A DNA stretch of 64,000 bases from Limnobaculum zhutongyuii. Its GTDB lineage: Bacteria; Pseudomonadota; Gammaproteobacteria; Enterobacterales; Enterobacteriaceae. Position numbers and translations under genes: made by a program. Below are positions 34,599 to 43,560 of this stretch, piece after piece. The stretch covers positions 1,860,001 to 1,924,000 of the forward strand of contig NZ_CP034752.1 in the NCBI RefSeq assembly GCF_004295645.1. The letters run 5' to 3'. The notes under the pieces are model-generated. The model was not told the origin of the DNA, made no database searches, and was given only the letters and a program-made list of their open reading frames with translations. Position 1 is the stretch's first letter. Each line of letters opens with the position of its first letter.

Positions 34599-35992
34599 TT
34601 AAGCTTGTCTCCTAACAAAAACTCCATAACCGCATCTAAACGAATATGGGGTAATGGTGTATCAACACTCATTGGCTTAGGTCTGAATTGGTCAAAATGA
34701 AAACCTTGCTGTTGCCAGAAAGATGGCTCTGGTAAGCGGGCCGGTACTTCTCCGGGATAGACAGTTAACGGTTGCCCATCTTCCAGACGATATCCCTTCA
34801 AAGCCGGCAGGCGATTGCCCTGATGTTCAATCATGCCGCTCTCCGTTGCCTGTACCGATGCCAGGCCTACACAATCCATACTGATGCCTTCAAATGCAGC
34901 GTTCTGCCATGCTTCCTGTACCAGTTGCTGCAACAGAGAAACCAAATTAGCGTGCTGATCCGGTGTGATATGGTCCGCCTTACTGGCAGCAAACATTAAC
35001 TTATCAATGCAGGGAGAAAACAGGCGCCTGAGCAAAGAACGCTGACCATAATGGAAACTCTGCATTAACTGCGTCAAAGCCAGACGCATATCATTAAACG
35101 CTTGTGGGCCATTATTTAACGGTTGCAGACAGTCTACTAATACGATCTGACGATCAAACTTCATGAAGTGATCCCGATAGAAACCTTTTACTACATGCTG
35201 GCAATAATAATCATAACGGGCTTTCAGCATTCCCCAGTTGGTTCGCTTATCGGCCTGTGCCAGACGGGATTCATTTTGTGCATTAATTTCCGGCCACGGG
35301 AAAAACTGTAATGCTGGCGCGCCGGCTAAATCACCCGGTAACACAAATCTACCCGGTTGAATAAAATGCAGCCCTTCCTGCTTACAACGCAGTAAATAGT
35401 CACAATAGGCTTGAGCTATATCCGCCAATAAATTCTCATCAACCGGTCCTAACGGATCGCATTTAGCACAGAGTTCAAGCCAGGGTTTAGCCCATTCGGC
35501 ACGTTCTCCCTGCCGAATGCTGTTCATTTGATGAGACCATTCCAGATAGTTTTGTTCCAGCATGGGTAAATCCAATAGCCATTCACCCGGATAATCGACT
35601 ATCTCCAGATAGAGTGTGGAATGGCTGGTAAAGTGGCGTATCAGCGAATCATTGGAACGAAAACGGAGCGCTAACTGAATTTCACTAACCCCACGGGTTG
35701 GCGTTGGCCAACTGGCTGGCGAACCATACAGCGATGCCAATCCTTCATCATAGGTAAAACGTGGAATTCCAAAGTCTTTCTGTGGAATTCGTTTCACTCC
35801 CAACAGTCGCTCTTCCCGCACCGCAGAAAACAAAGGCAAACGAGCACCATTATTCACATTCAAAAGTTGGTTAACAAACGCGGTAATGAATGCGGTTTTT
35901 CCGCTACGGCTCAGCCCTGTGACCGCCAGTCTCAAGTGGCGGTCCAGCCCGCGGTTAACCAACGAATTTATTTCATTTTGCAGTCGTTTCAT
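34595..35992 (-). CDS. ycjX: YcjX family P-loop protein
   Basis: I start this at the ATG at 35992 (MKRLQNEINSLVNRG), matching E. coli YcjX; the result is 465 residues. It is a DUF463 protein with a Walker A motif GLSRSGKT (26-33), a VDYPGEWLLDLPM segment that resembles a G3 region, and SKAD as a possible G4 motif. It is therefore GTPase-like; the role is linked to envelope stress through the psp operon. The start lies 20 nt inside pspD, another overlap that suggests coupled translation. Confidence 0.9.
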   Translation of the reverse strand: MKRLQNEINSLVNRGLDRHLRLAVTGLSRSGKTAFITAFVNQLLNVNNGARLPLFSAVREERLLGVKRIPQKDFGIPRFTYDEGLASLYGSPASWPTPTRGVSEIQLALRFRSNDSLIRHFTSHSTLYLEIVDYPGEWLLDLPMLEQNYLEWSHQMNSIRQGERAEWAKPWLELCAKCDPLGPVDENLLADIAQAYCDYLLRCKQEGLHFIQPGRFVLPGDLAGAPALQFFPWPEINAQNESRLAQADKRTNWGMLKARYDYYCQHVVKGFYRDHFMKFDRQIVLVDCLQPLNNGPQAFNDMRLALTQLMQSFHYGQRSLLRRLFSPCIDKLMFAASKADHITPDQHANLVSLLQQLVQEAWQNAAFEGISMDCVGLASVQATESGMIEHQGNRLPALKGYRLEDGQPLTVYPGEVPARLPEPSFWQQQGFHFDQFRPKPMSVDTPLPHIRLDAVMEFLLGDKLK

Positions 35993-36203
35993 CCGAACCC
36001 TTTTTAAAGCGCCAGGCAATGGAACCAAACACTTTTCTTAACAGTGGCTCACCAAACATGACCAGTAGCAGTCGAACCGGTCGCCATAACTTGCTTTTTA
36101 ACAGGAATGATAGCACTAACGCCGGAGCATAAGAGCGCCCAAAGAACAATATTATTGTGATAAGCGGTTGAATAAGAGCCTGCAGTTTAGCTGACTTTTG
36201 CAT
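35973..36203 (-). CDS. pspD: Phage shock protein D
   Basis: The 76-residue small protein has one central hydrophobic region and a basic tail. The C-terminal pattern RPVRLLLVMFGEPLLRKVFGSIAWRFKK matches PspD of E. coli (73 residues). It is a minor membrane-associated member of the psp operon of uncertain function. It lies 142 nt downstream of pspC, with two hairpins in the gap, and overlaps the start of ycjX. Confidence 0.8.
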   Translation of the reverse strand: MQKSAKLQALIQPLITIILFFGRSYAPALVLSFLLKSKLWRPVRLLLVMFGEPLLRKVFGSIAWRFKKGSDETTAK

Positions 36204-36259
36204 GATTGCTCCTGAATCTCTGGGGTTATGCTATCTCACCGAAAGATGATGACATGTCG

Positions 36260-36293
36260 ATGCGAGCTTCCCTGAACCGAGGGTTGCTCGCAT
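36260..36293. repeat. Hairpin in the pspC-pspD gap
   Basis: ATGCGAGC pairs with GCTCGCAT. After a symmetric TT/TT internal loop, CCCT pairs with AGGG around GAACCG. A second, weaker hairpin follows near 36304-36332. Neither has a T run. They could reduce expression of pspD-ycjXF relative to pspABC or protect the upstream message. Confidence 0.55.
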
Positions 36294-36345
36294 TGTATGA
36301 AGATAATGGCGGTAACTTAGAGTGCCGTTATTTATGCCGCTGGTA

Positions 36346-36690
36346 TTACAGGCGACGAAAGCGACTTTCCACCTGAAAAGTCTCAGAGGTCAAATAACGC
36401 TCCAGATCGCGCAGACGTTGTTCACTGGCTGCCAGTTCTTGTTCAACTTGCTTCATCCGCTGACGGGCAGGGATTCGGCTATGTAAATTTGCTTCTTCGA
36501 CCGGTGCACTTTCCAGAAAAAACACCATGGTGAAATAGACCACTACGGTAACAAAGAAGAAACCAAACACTAATGCTAACAGGGCTAAAATTCTAACCAC
36601 CAGTACCGGAATGCCCAGATAACGCGCAATTCCCGCACATACGCCGCTAATCATGCCTTCATCAGGAATACGATACAGTTTATTGTTCAT
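36346..36690 (-). CDS. pspC: Phage shock protein C
   Basis: The 114-residue inner membrane protein begins with a PspC domain (LYRIPDEGMISGVCAGIARYLGIPVLVVRI). One or two hydrophobic spans follow at about 30-60, then a C-terminal coiled coil (RQRMKQVEQELAASEQRLRDLERYL). With PspB it senses envelope damage, including mislocalised secretins, and draws PspA away from PspF. The start overlaps the pspB stop codon. Confidence 0.93.
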   Translation of the reverse strand: MNNKLYRIPDEGMISGVCAGIARYLGIPVLVVRILALLALVFGFFFVTVVVYFTMVFFLESAPVEEANLHSRIPARQRMKQVEQELAASEQRLRDLERYLTSETFQVESRFRRL

Positions 36691-36923
36691 TAACGTTGTC
36701 TCCAGTTTGGATGTTCTTCATCCAATATAGCTTCCAGAGTCTGAATGCGGTCACGCATTCTTTGCGCTTCATCAGTAAGTTTTGCTAACCGTTGCATATC
36801 TTGCTGATTCAACTGACCACCATCGCTCTGTTTTCCACGGTAGTGCAGCCAGAGCCAGATAGGGACAACAAACAAGATAAATATTGTCAGCGGTATGGCA
36901 AGTAAACCCAGTAGCCAACTCAT
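36690..36923 (-). CDS. pspB: Phage shock protein B
   Basis: The 77-residue protein has an N-terminal membrane helix (LLGLLAIPLTIFILFVVPIWLWLHY) and a cytoplasmic coiled coil (QDMQRLAKLTDEAQRMRDRIQTLEAIL). It is the partner of PspC in sensing envelope stress. E. coli PspB is 74 residues. It lies 81 nt after pspA and touches pspC. Confidence 0.93.
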   Translation of the reverse strand: MSWLLGLLAIPLTIFILFVVPIWLWLHYRGKQSDGGQLNQQDMQRLAKLTDEAQRMRDRIQTLEAILDEEHPNWRQR

Positions 36924-37004
36924 TGATATTCCTTCTTATCTAAAATTCTTAGATTGTCGCTTATTCATACCTTCTGAATAAGCGACCTCATCAGCCTGTT
37001 ATGA

Positions 37005-37676
37005 TTAGGCGTCTTTATTCATATTCATTTTAGCTTTCAGGGCCGCTAATTCATTATCAATTTGCTCGTTAACTTTCAGCTCAGTGAATTCCTGACTCAG
37101 GCTCTTCGACTTACCGAAACCAACGCTTTGCCCTTCTGCTTCCATATGGTCAATGCGACGCTCGAACTGTTCAAAACGTGCCATTGCTGCGTCAATCTTA
37201 CCACTGTCCAGTTGACGGCGAACATCGCGTGAAGAACTGGCTGCCTGATGGCGTAAGGTTAGTGCCTGCTGGCGAGCGCGGGTTTCACTCAGCTTCGCTT
37301 CCAGTTCACCAATTTCATTACGCATACGGTCAAGCGTTTCATTGACGATGACCAGCTCTGACTGCAGCACAGAGACCAAATCAGCAACTTTTTGCTTTTC
37401 AATCAGTGCAGCACGAGCCAGATCTTCTTTATCTTTACGTAAGGCCAGTTCAGCTTTTTCCTGCCATTCAGCTTGCTGAGCTTCCCCTTGTTCAATACGG
37501 CGAGATAACTGCTTTTTCTCTGCCAGTGCACGAGCTGATGTTGAACGAATCTCTACCAGTGTGTCTTCCATTTCCTGAATCATCAGGCGAACCATTTTTT
37601 GTGGATCTTCAGCCTTCTCTAATAAACTGCTGATGTTAGCGTTTACGATATCAGCGAAACGAGAAAAAATACCCAT
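37005..37676 (-). CDS. pspA: Phage shock protein A
   Basis: The 223-residue protein is an almost entirely alpha-helical PspA/IM30 (ESCRT-III-like) protein, with the N-terminal amphipathic helix MGIFSRFADIVNANISSLL. It has two roles: at rest it binds and inhibits PspF, and under stress it oligomerises on the inner membrane to limit proton leakage. Transcription starts from a sigma-54 promoter (37752-37767), activated by the divergently encoded PspF. Confidence 0.96.
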   Translation of the reverse strand: MGIFSRFADIVNANISSLLEKAEDPQKMVRLMIQEMEDTLVEIRSTSARALAEKKQLSRRIEQGEAQQAEWQEKAELALRKDKEDLARAALIEKQKVADLVSVLQSELVIVNETLDRMRNEIGELEAKLSETRARQQALTLRHQAASSSRDVRRQLDSGKIDAAMARFEQFERRIDHMEAEGQSVGFGKSKSLSQEFTELKVNEQIDNELAALKAKMNMNKDA

Positions 37677-37751
37677 GGTTATGTCCTCTTCTACAGTGGT
37701 TAATCAATTAACTGGCATATATTGCCATTCAGGTTAGTTACTATAGATATA

Positions 37752-37767
37752 TCAAGAAGCGTGCCAA
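37752..37767 (-). promoter_or_regulatory. Sigma-54 promoter of the psp operon
   Basis: On the minus strand TTGGCACG-CTTC-TTGA matches the -24/-12 consensus TGGCACG-N4-TTGCA and the E. coli pspA promoter. It lies about 80 nt upstream of pspA. An AT-rich element near 37780-37800 resembles an IHF site with one mismatch (AATCAG-N4-TTA), as expected for DNA bending between PspF sites and the promoter. Confidence 0.88.
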
Positions 37768-37874
37768 CTTTTAGAAAAATTTAATTAACTGATTTTAAAG
37801 TAAATTTATTTTTCTTGCTATTTGCACATGAAAAATGGTTTGATGAAAAAAACCAATTATTAGCGAAATTAACC

Positions 37875-38879
37875 ATGACCGACGTTATTGATAACATTAT
37901 TGGTGAAGCAAATAGCTTTATTGAAGTGCTGGAACAGGCATCTCAGGTAGCCCCACTAACCAAGCCGGTATTAATTATTGGCGAACGCGGTACGGGGAAA
38001 GAGTTGATCGCCCATCGTCTGCATTATCTTTCCAAACGTTGGCAAGGCCCTTTCATCTCTCTTAACTGCGCCGCGCTGAGTGACACTCTTCTGGATTCAG
38101 AACTCTTTGGTCATGAAGCTGGCGCATTTACCGGTGCACAACGCAGGCATCTAGGACGTTTCGAACGTGCCGATGGCGGAACGCTATTTTTGGATGAGCT
38201 GGCCAATGCGCCGATGTTGGTTCAGGAAAAACTTTTGCGGGTTATTGAGTATGGTCAGTTAGAGCGGGTTGGCGGTACTCAACCCTTACAGGTTGATGTG
38301 CGTCTGGTTTGTGCCACCAATGAAGATCTACCTGCCATGGCGAAAGCCGGTAAATTTCGTGCCGACCTGCTCGATCGTTTGGCATTTGATGTTATCAACC
38401 TGCCGCCATTGCGGGAACGTCGTCAGGACATCATGTTGCTGGCGGACAATTTTGCCATCCAAATGTGCAGAGAACTGGAATATCCCTTCTTCCCCGGCTT
38501 TACACCTCAAGCCGTCGAAACATTAATCAACTACAGCTGGCCAGGAAATATTCGTGAGTTAAAGAATGTGGTGGAACGTTCGGTTTATCGCCATGGGGAA
38601 AATGAAACGCCGCTGGATAATATTATTATCGACCCCTTTGTGCGTCTCACCTCCCGTATTGATTCAGAGAAATTATCAGCCACCAACACCGATGAACAAG
38701 TTACAGGACTGCCGGCATTACCGCTCGATCTGAAACAGTGGTTATCTCAACAGGAACAGTCAATGATAAGCAAAGCACTGGAACAATCGCAATATAACCA
38801 ACGTCAGGCAGCTAAACTATTGGGTCTTAGTTATCATCAATTAAGAGGGATGCTGCGCAAAAATGAGCAGACCAAATAG
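37875..38879 (+). CDS. pspF: psp operon activator PspF
   Basis: I start this at the ATG at 37875, whose product (334 residues) aligns with E. coli PspF (325) from its first residues; the upstream codons are not conserved. It is a sigma-54 activator without a receiver domain. Visible motifs are Walker A GERGTGKE, the sigma-54 contact loop GAFTGA, Walker B GGTLFLDEL and a C-terminal Fis-type helix-turn-helix (NQRQAAKLLGLSYHQLRGML). PspA inhibits it by direct binding. It is divergent from pspA, and sapA follows on the same strand. Confidence 0.94.
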   Translation: MTDVIDNIIGEANSFIEVLEQASQVAPLTKPVLIIGERGTGKELIAHRLHYLSKRWQGPFISLNCAALSDTLLDSELFGHEAGAFTGAQRRHLGRFERADGGTLFLDELANAPMLVQEKLLRVIEYGQLERVGGTQPLQVDVRLVCATNEDLPAMAKAGKFRADLLDRLAFDVINLPPLRERRQDIMLLADNFAIQMCRELEYPFFPGFTPQAVETLINYSWPGNIRELKNVVERSVYRHGENETPLDNIIIDPFVRLTSRIDSEKLSATNTDEQVTGLPALPLDLKQWLSQQEQSMISKALEQSQYNQRQAAKLLGLSYHQLRGMLRKNEQTK

Positions 38880-38959
38880 CAATAACGCTCGGTTTTCAGA
38901 CGGCTTTCGCACAATTGCTATACGGTTTTAACGAAACATCGCTTAAGCAATGCTAAGCA

Positions 38960-38988
38960 TTGGGATGACGGCTATACTCCTGTATAAT
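38960..38988 (+). promoter_or_regulatory. Candidate sapA promoter
   Basis: TTGGGA (38960-38965) and a perfect TATAAT (38983-38988) are separated by 17 nt. The expected start near 38995 leaves about 30 nt before the sapA ATG at 39026. The small palindrome CAATGC-TAA-GCATTG (38948-38962) overlaps the -35 element and could be an operator. Confidence 0.6.
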
Positions 38989-39025
38989 CGATAACTTGAA
39001 CTATATATCAAAGAATCCTTTATAT

Positions 39026-40726
39026 ATGCGCGGTTTAAAAATTGGGGCGTTGCTCTGTGCCGGTTTTCTTATTCCTGCATGGGCAGCACCAACCGGGAAA
39101 CTGGAAACGCCACCCTTGATTACCACTCCTGAAGCGACACCGGCAGTGGTGCCATCAACACCTGCTCAGCCAGATATTCGCCAGAGTGGTTTTGTTTATT
39201 GCGTCAGCGGTGTTGTTGATAGCTTTAACCCACAAATAGCCAATGGCGGAGTGATGATTGATACCATTGCCGCACAGCTATATGACCGCCTGCTGGATGT
39301 TGATCCCTATTCTTATCGATTGATCCCTGAATTGGCAGAACGTTGGGAAAGTCTGAATAACGGCGCAACTTATCGTTTCCACCTGCGTAAAGGGGTTAGT
39401 TTCCAAACCACCGAATGGTTTACGCCAACCCGTACCATGAATGCGGATGATGTGGTATTTAGCTTTAGCCGAATCTTTAACGCCGAAGCACCTTACCATA
39501 TGGTAAACGGTGGGCATTATCCCTATTTTGACAGTATGCAATTCTCCGACTCGGTGAAAAGCATTCGTAAAGTTAATGACTACACTGTCGATATTGAACT
39601 GCATAATGCAGACGCCTCTTTTCTGTGGCATCTGGCAACCCACTATGCTCCTGTTCTCTCTGCCGAATATGCAAATAATTTGACTCGTACTGGCATGCAG
39701 GAACGTATCGATCGTCAGCCTGTGGGCACCGGCCCTTTTCTGCTTAATGAGTATCACCCGGGGCAATTTGTTCGCCTGTATCGTAATAAAGGTTATTGGC
39801 GCGGTTCACCTAAGATGCAACAGGTAGTTATCGATTTAGGTGCTGGCGGTACGGGTCGTCTGTCTAAATTACTAACCGGTGAATGTGATGTTCTGGCTTA
39901 TCCGGCAGCCAGTCAGCTTTCTATATTACGTGACGACCCTCGTTTGCGCATTTCTCTACGTACCGGTATGAATGTCGCCTATCTGGCTTTTAATACCGGA
40001 AAGGCGCCTTTCAACGATCGTCGGGTTCGTCACGCGATTGCACTGGCTATCAATAACCCACGCCTGATGCAGTCAATTTATTATGGTACCGCTGAAACCG
40101 CGTCATCTATTCTTCCACGTACTTCATGGGCTTATGACAATGAATCAGAAATTACTGAGTACAATGTTGAAAAGTCTAAACAGTTATTGAAAGAAGCGGG
40201 AGTGAATAACCTTCGGTTGCACCTGTGGGTACCTACTGCCTCTCAGGCTTATAATCCCAGTCCATTGAAAATGGCAGAACTGCTTCAGGCCGATTTAGCC
40301 AAAGTGAATATTAAGGTCACCATTGTTCCGGTTGATGGTCGTTTTCAGGAGCTTCGTCTTAGCGATGACGCGCACGACCTGACATTAACCGGTTGGGCGA
40401 CTGACAGTAACGATCCTGACAGTTTCTTCCGTCCACTACTCAGTTGTGCTGGTATTGATTCACAAACCAACTATGCCCTTTGGTGTAATCAGGAGTTCGA
40501 TCAGCTGTTATCCAAAGGGGTGACTTCTCAGGATCTTTCTATGCGAATTGAGACCTATACTAAAGCTCAGAAGATTCTGGCAGAAGAGCTACCCGTACTG
40601 CCATTGGCCTCGTCACTACGAATTCAGGCTTATCGATACGATATTAAGGGGCTGGTATTGAGTCCGCTGGGCAACGTTTCATTTGCCGGTGTCTATCGGG
40701 AAAAATCAGAGACGAATAATAAATGA
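39026..40726 (+). CDS. sapA: Peptide ABC transporter binding protein SapA
   Basis: I prefer the ATG at 39026 to an in-frame TTG at 38996, because the latter coincides with the predicted transcription start and the ATG immediately opens a signal peptide (cleavage after AWA). This gives 566 residues. The body is a family 5 solute-binding protein (LIPELAERWESLNNGATYRFHLRKGVSFQT; MNADDVVFSFSRI). Sap is needed for resistance to cationic antimicrobial peptides in Salmonella and Haemophilus, and in E. coli sapBCDF has been linked to putrescine export. It is the first gene of sapABCDF and overlaps sapB by 4 nt. Confidence 0.93.
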   Translation: MRGLKIGALLCAGFLIPAWAAPTGKLETPPLITTPEATPAVVPSTPAQPDIRQSGFVYCVSGVVDSFNPQIANGGVMIDTIAAQLYDRLLDVDPYSYRLIPELAERWESLNNGATYRFHLRKGVSFQTTEWFTPTRTMNADDVVFSFSRIFNAEAPYHMVNGGHYPYFDSMQFSDSVKSIRKVNDYTVDIELHNADASFLWHLATHYAPVLSAEYANNLTRTGMQERIDRQPVGTGPFLLNEYHPGQFVRLYRNKGYWRGSPKMQQVVIDLGAGGTGRLSKLLTGECDVLAYPAASQLSILRDDPRLRISLRTGMNVAYLAFNTGKAPFNDRRVRHAIALAINNPRLMQSIYYGTAETASSILPRTSWAYDNESEITEYNVEKSKQLLKEAGVNNLRLHLWVPTASQAYNPSPLKMAELLQADLAKVNIKVTIVPVDGRFQELRLSDDAHDLTLTGWATDSNDPDSFFRPLLSCAGIDSQTNYALWCNQEFDQLLSKGVTSQDLSMRIETYTKAQKILAEELPVLPLASSLRIQAYRYDIKGLVLSPLGNVSFAGVYREKSETNNK

Positions 40727-41688
40727 TTATTTATATTCTCAGGCGGCTACTGCTGGCATTAGTCACCTTACTGATTCTGACCTTTGTTAGCTTCAGTATT
40801 TCTTACTATACGCCAAATGCGCCATTGGCTGGAGCACACCTGCTTGACGCTTATGCTTTTTATATGGAAAGTCTGCTTCAGGGGGAATTTGGTACTTCAG
40901 TGATTAACGGACAGATTATTGGTGAACAGTTAAAAATCGTGTTTCCTGCCACTCTTGAACTCTGTGTGTTTGCCTTTGTGATTGCTTTGGGTTTAGGGAT
41001 TCCATTAGGCATTTTGGCAGCCATGTCGAAACAGAAATGGCCTGATTACATTATTACCTCTTTTTCTCTGTTCGGCTTCTCTATTCCTATTTTTTGGCTG
41101 GCACTACTACTGATGTTGTTTTTCTCGTTAACCCTTGGTTGGTTACCGGTTTCCGGCCGTTACGATTTGTTGTATCAAATTAAGCCAATTACCGGCGTTG
41201 CCTTAATTGACGCCTGGCTCTCTGATTCACAGTATCGTGAAGAGATCATTATTAGTGTATTGAAGCATCTGATTCTACCCGTACTGACGCTGGCCCTGGC
41301 TCCAACTACAGAAGTTATTCGTCTGACGCGCCAAAGCGTTACGCAAATTATTGGACAAAACTACATTAAAGCTGCAGCGACGCGTGGTCTGTCTCGCTTT
41401 ACCATTATTCGTCGTCATGTGCTGCACAATGCTCTGCCGATGATAATGCCTAAGCTGAGTTTGCAGTTCTCCACTATGTTAGCCTTAGCGATGATAACTG
41501 AATCAGTGTTTAACTGGCCGGGTTTAGGACGTTGGCTAATACAGGCCATTCGTCAGCAGGATTTTGCGGTAATTTCAGCGGGCATTGTTGTCATGGGGAG
41601 CCTGTCTATCGCGGTTAACCTGATTGCCGATATCTTTAGTGCCATGACTAACCCTTTCAAAAATAAGGAGTGGTATGCTTTCCGATAA
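40723..41688 (+). CDS. sapB: Sap transporter permease SapB
   Basis: The 321-residue protein is a DppB/OppB-type permease with about six membrane helices. The EAA loop appears as KAAATRGLSRFTIIRRHVLHNALPMIMPKLSLQ. It overlaps both sapA (ATGA) and sapC (14 nt). Confidence 0.92.
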   Translation: MIIYILRRLLLALVTLLILTFVSFSISYYTPNAPLAGAHLLDAYAFYMESLLQGEFGTSVINGQIIGEQLKIVFPATLELCVFAFVIALGLGIPLGILAAMSKQKWPDYIITSFSLFGFSIPIFWLALLLMLFFSLTLGWLPVSGRYDLLYQIKPITGVALIDAWLSDSQYREEIIISVLKHLILPVLTLALAPTTEVIRLTRQSVTQIIGQNYIKAAATRGLSRFTIIRRHVLHNALPMIMPKLSLQFSTMLALAMITESVFNWPGLGRWLIQAIRQQDFAVISAGIVVMGSLSIAVNLIADIFSAMTNPFKNKEWYAFR

Positions 41689-42565
41689 TGTATACCGCGA
41701 GAAGAAAATGCCAGGGGCCGTGAGTTATATCTGGCAGCGACTCCATAAAGACATTCTGGCGATGATTGGTCTTTACGGTGTGCTGATGTTGATTGTTTTG
41801 TGCCTGTTTGGTGAGCTGATTGCGCCTTATCAGCTCGATCAGCAATTCCTCGGTTATCAGCTTTTGCCACCGTCCTGGTCGCGTCACGGTGATGTCTCTT
41901 TTTTCCTGGGCACTGACGATTTAGGTCGGGATTTGTTAAGCCGTCTGCTTAATGGTGCTGCACCAACCTTCGGAGCAGCATTACTGGTTACATTGGCCGC
42001 TGCTTTTTGTGGCACCCTGCTTGGCTTATTGGCTGGCGTCAGTCATGGATTACGTTCCGCAGCGCTGAACCATATGCTGGACATATTACTGGCGATCCCT
42101 TCGTTGCTACTGGCAATCATCGTCGTTGCCTTCCTGGGGCCCCGGCTGGAACATGCCATGTTCGCAATCTGGCTGGCGCTATTACCCCGGATGGTTCATA
42201 CCATCTACAGAACCGTGCACGATGAGCTGGAAAAAGAATATGTTATTGCAGCTCGTCTGGACGGGGCATCCACGGCCTATATTTTGTGGAATGGTTTGCT
42301 GCCGAATATCGCGCCAGTATTGGTTACAGAATTTACCCGTTCGCTATCCATGGCAATTATGGATATCGCTGCGTTAGGCTTCTTAAATCTTGGTGCTCAA
42401 ATGCCATCCCCCGAATGGGGCTCCATGTTGGGAGATTCTCTGGAGTTGCTGTATGTTGCTCCCTGGAGCGTAATGTTACCTGGGGCTGCCATTATGATTA
42501 GCGTATTGCTGGTCAATCTTCTCGGCGATGGGTTATACCGAGCTATTTCTACGGGTGATGAATAA
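41675..42565 (+). CDS. sapC: Sap transporter permease SapC
   Basis: The 296-residue protein is a DppC/OppC-type permease. The N terminus ends in a conserved periplasmic domain with FLGTDDLGRDLLSRLLNGA. The EAA loop is VIAARLDGASTAYILWNGLLPNIAPVLVTE. It forms the membrane channel with SapB. The coding region overlaps sapB at its start and sapD by one base at its end. Confidence 0.92.
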   Translation: MLSDNVYREKKMPGAVSYIWQRLHKDILAMIGLYGVLMLIVLCLFGELIAPYQLDQQFLGYQLLPPSWSRHGDVSFFLGTDDLGRDLLSRLLNGAAPTFGAALLVTLAAAFCGTLLGLLAGVSHGLRSAALNHMLDILLAIPSLLLAIIVVAFLGPRLEHAMFAIWLALLPRMVHTIYRTVHDELEKEYVIAARLDGASTAYILWNGLLPNIAPVLVTEFTRSLSMAIMDIAALGFLNLGAQMPSPEWGSMLGDSLELLYVAPWSVMLPGAAIMISVLLVNLLGDGLYRAISTGDE

Positions 42566-43560
42566 TGCCTCTACTCGATATTCGTAATCTCACCATTGAA
42601 TTTATGACGGCGGATGGTCCGGTAAAAGCCGTCGACCGCGTTAGCCTGACCCTGACCGAAGGGGAAATCCGGGGGCTGGTGGGAGAATCCGGCTCAGGAA
42701 AAAGCCTGATAGCAAAAGCCATTTGCGGTATCAGTAAGGATAACTGGCGCATTACCGCAGACCGTTTTCGTTTAGATGATATCGACTTACTCAAGCTTAC
42801 CCCTCGCCAGCGCAGAAAATTGGTTGGCCATAATATTTCGATGATCTTTCAGGAACCTCAATCTTGTCTCGATCCATCCGAGCGAGTCGGTCGCCAGTTA
42901 ATCCAGGCAATTCCGGGATGGACTTATAAGGGTCACTGGTGGCAGCGCTTTAACTGGCGTAAACATCGGGCTATCGAACTATTGCATCGGGTCGGTATTA
43001 AAGATCATAAAGATATCATGCGTAGTTTCCCTTATGAGATCACTGAGGGTGAATGCCAGAAAGTGATGATCGCCATTGCGTTAGCGAATCAGCCAAGATT
43101 GCTGATAGCCGATGAGCCAACCAACGCCATGGAACCCACGACTCAGGCACAAATCTTCCGCTTGTTAGCCAGAATGAATCAGAACAACAACACCACTATT
43201 CTGCTGATTAGTCACGACCTGCAAATGATGAGTAAATGGGCAACCCGGATTAACGTAATGTACTGTGGTCAAACGGTAGAAAGTGCGTTATGTGATGAAC
43301 TGTTGACCGCACCTCACCATCCTTATACTCAGGCGTTAATTCGTGCAATGCCTGATTTTGGTCGAGCCTTACCCCATAAAAGCCGTCTAAATACCCTGTC
43401 GGGAGTTATTCCCTCTCTTGAGCATTTACCTATTGGTTGTCGTTTAGGACCTCGTTGTCCTTATGCACAGAAAAAATGCATAGAAACACCACGCTTGAGA
43501 GATGTGAAAGGCCATAAGTTTGCCTGCCATTTTCCTCTTAACTATGAGGAGCCATCCTGA
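42565..43560 (+). CDS. sapD: Sap transporter ATPase SapD
   Basis: The 331-residue ATPase has a normal Walker A GESGSGKS (40-47) and Walker B LLIADEPT. The ABC signature is degenerate, reading ITEGECQKV instead of LSGGQ. E. coli SapD carries the same deviation (LTEGECQKV), so it is ancestral rather than decay. The C-terminal oligopeptide-transporter extension has RLGPRCPYAQKKC. SapD also supports Trk potassium uptake in E. coli. Confidence 0.93.
   Translation: MPLLDIRNLTIEFMTADGPVKAVDRVSLTLTEGEIRGLVGESGSGKSLIAKAICGISKDNWRITADRFRLDDIDLLKLTPRQRRKLVGHNISMIFQEPQSCLDPSERVGRQLIQAIPGWTYKGHWWQRFNWRKHRAIELLHRVGIKDHKDIMRSFPYEITEGECQKVMIAIALANQPRLLIADEPTNAMEPTTQAQIFRLLARMNQNNNTTILLISHDLQMMSKWATRINVMYCGQTVESALCDELLTAPHHPYTQALIRAMPDFGRALPHKSRLNTLSGVIPSLEHLPIGCRLGPRCPYAQKKCIETPRLRDVKGHKFACHFPLNYEEPS

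Noticed and set aside
43058..43084. Degenerate ABC signature in SapD as possible gene decay
   Set aside because: E. coli SapD has the same TEGECQKV sequence, so the deviation is a family trait.
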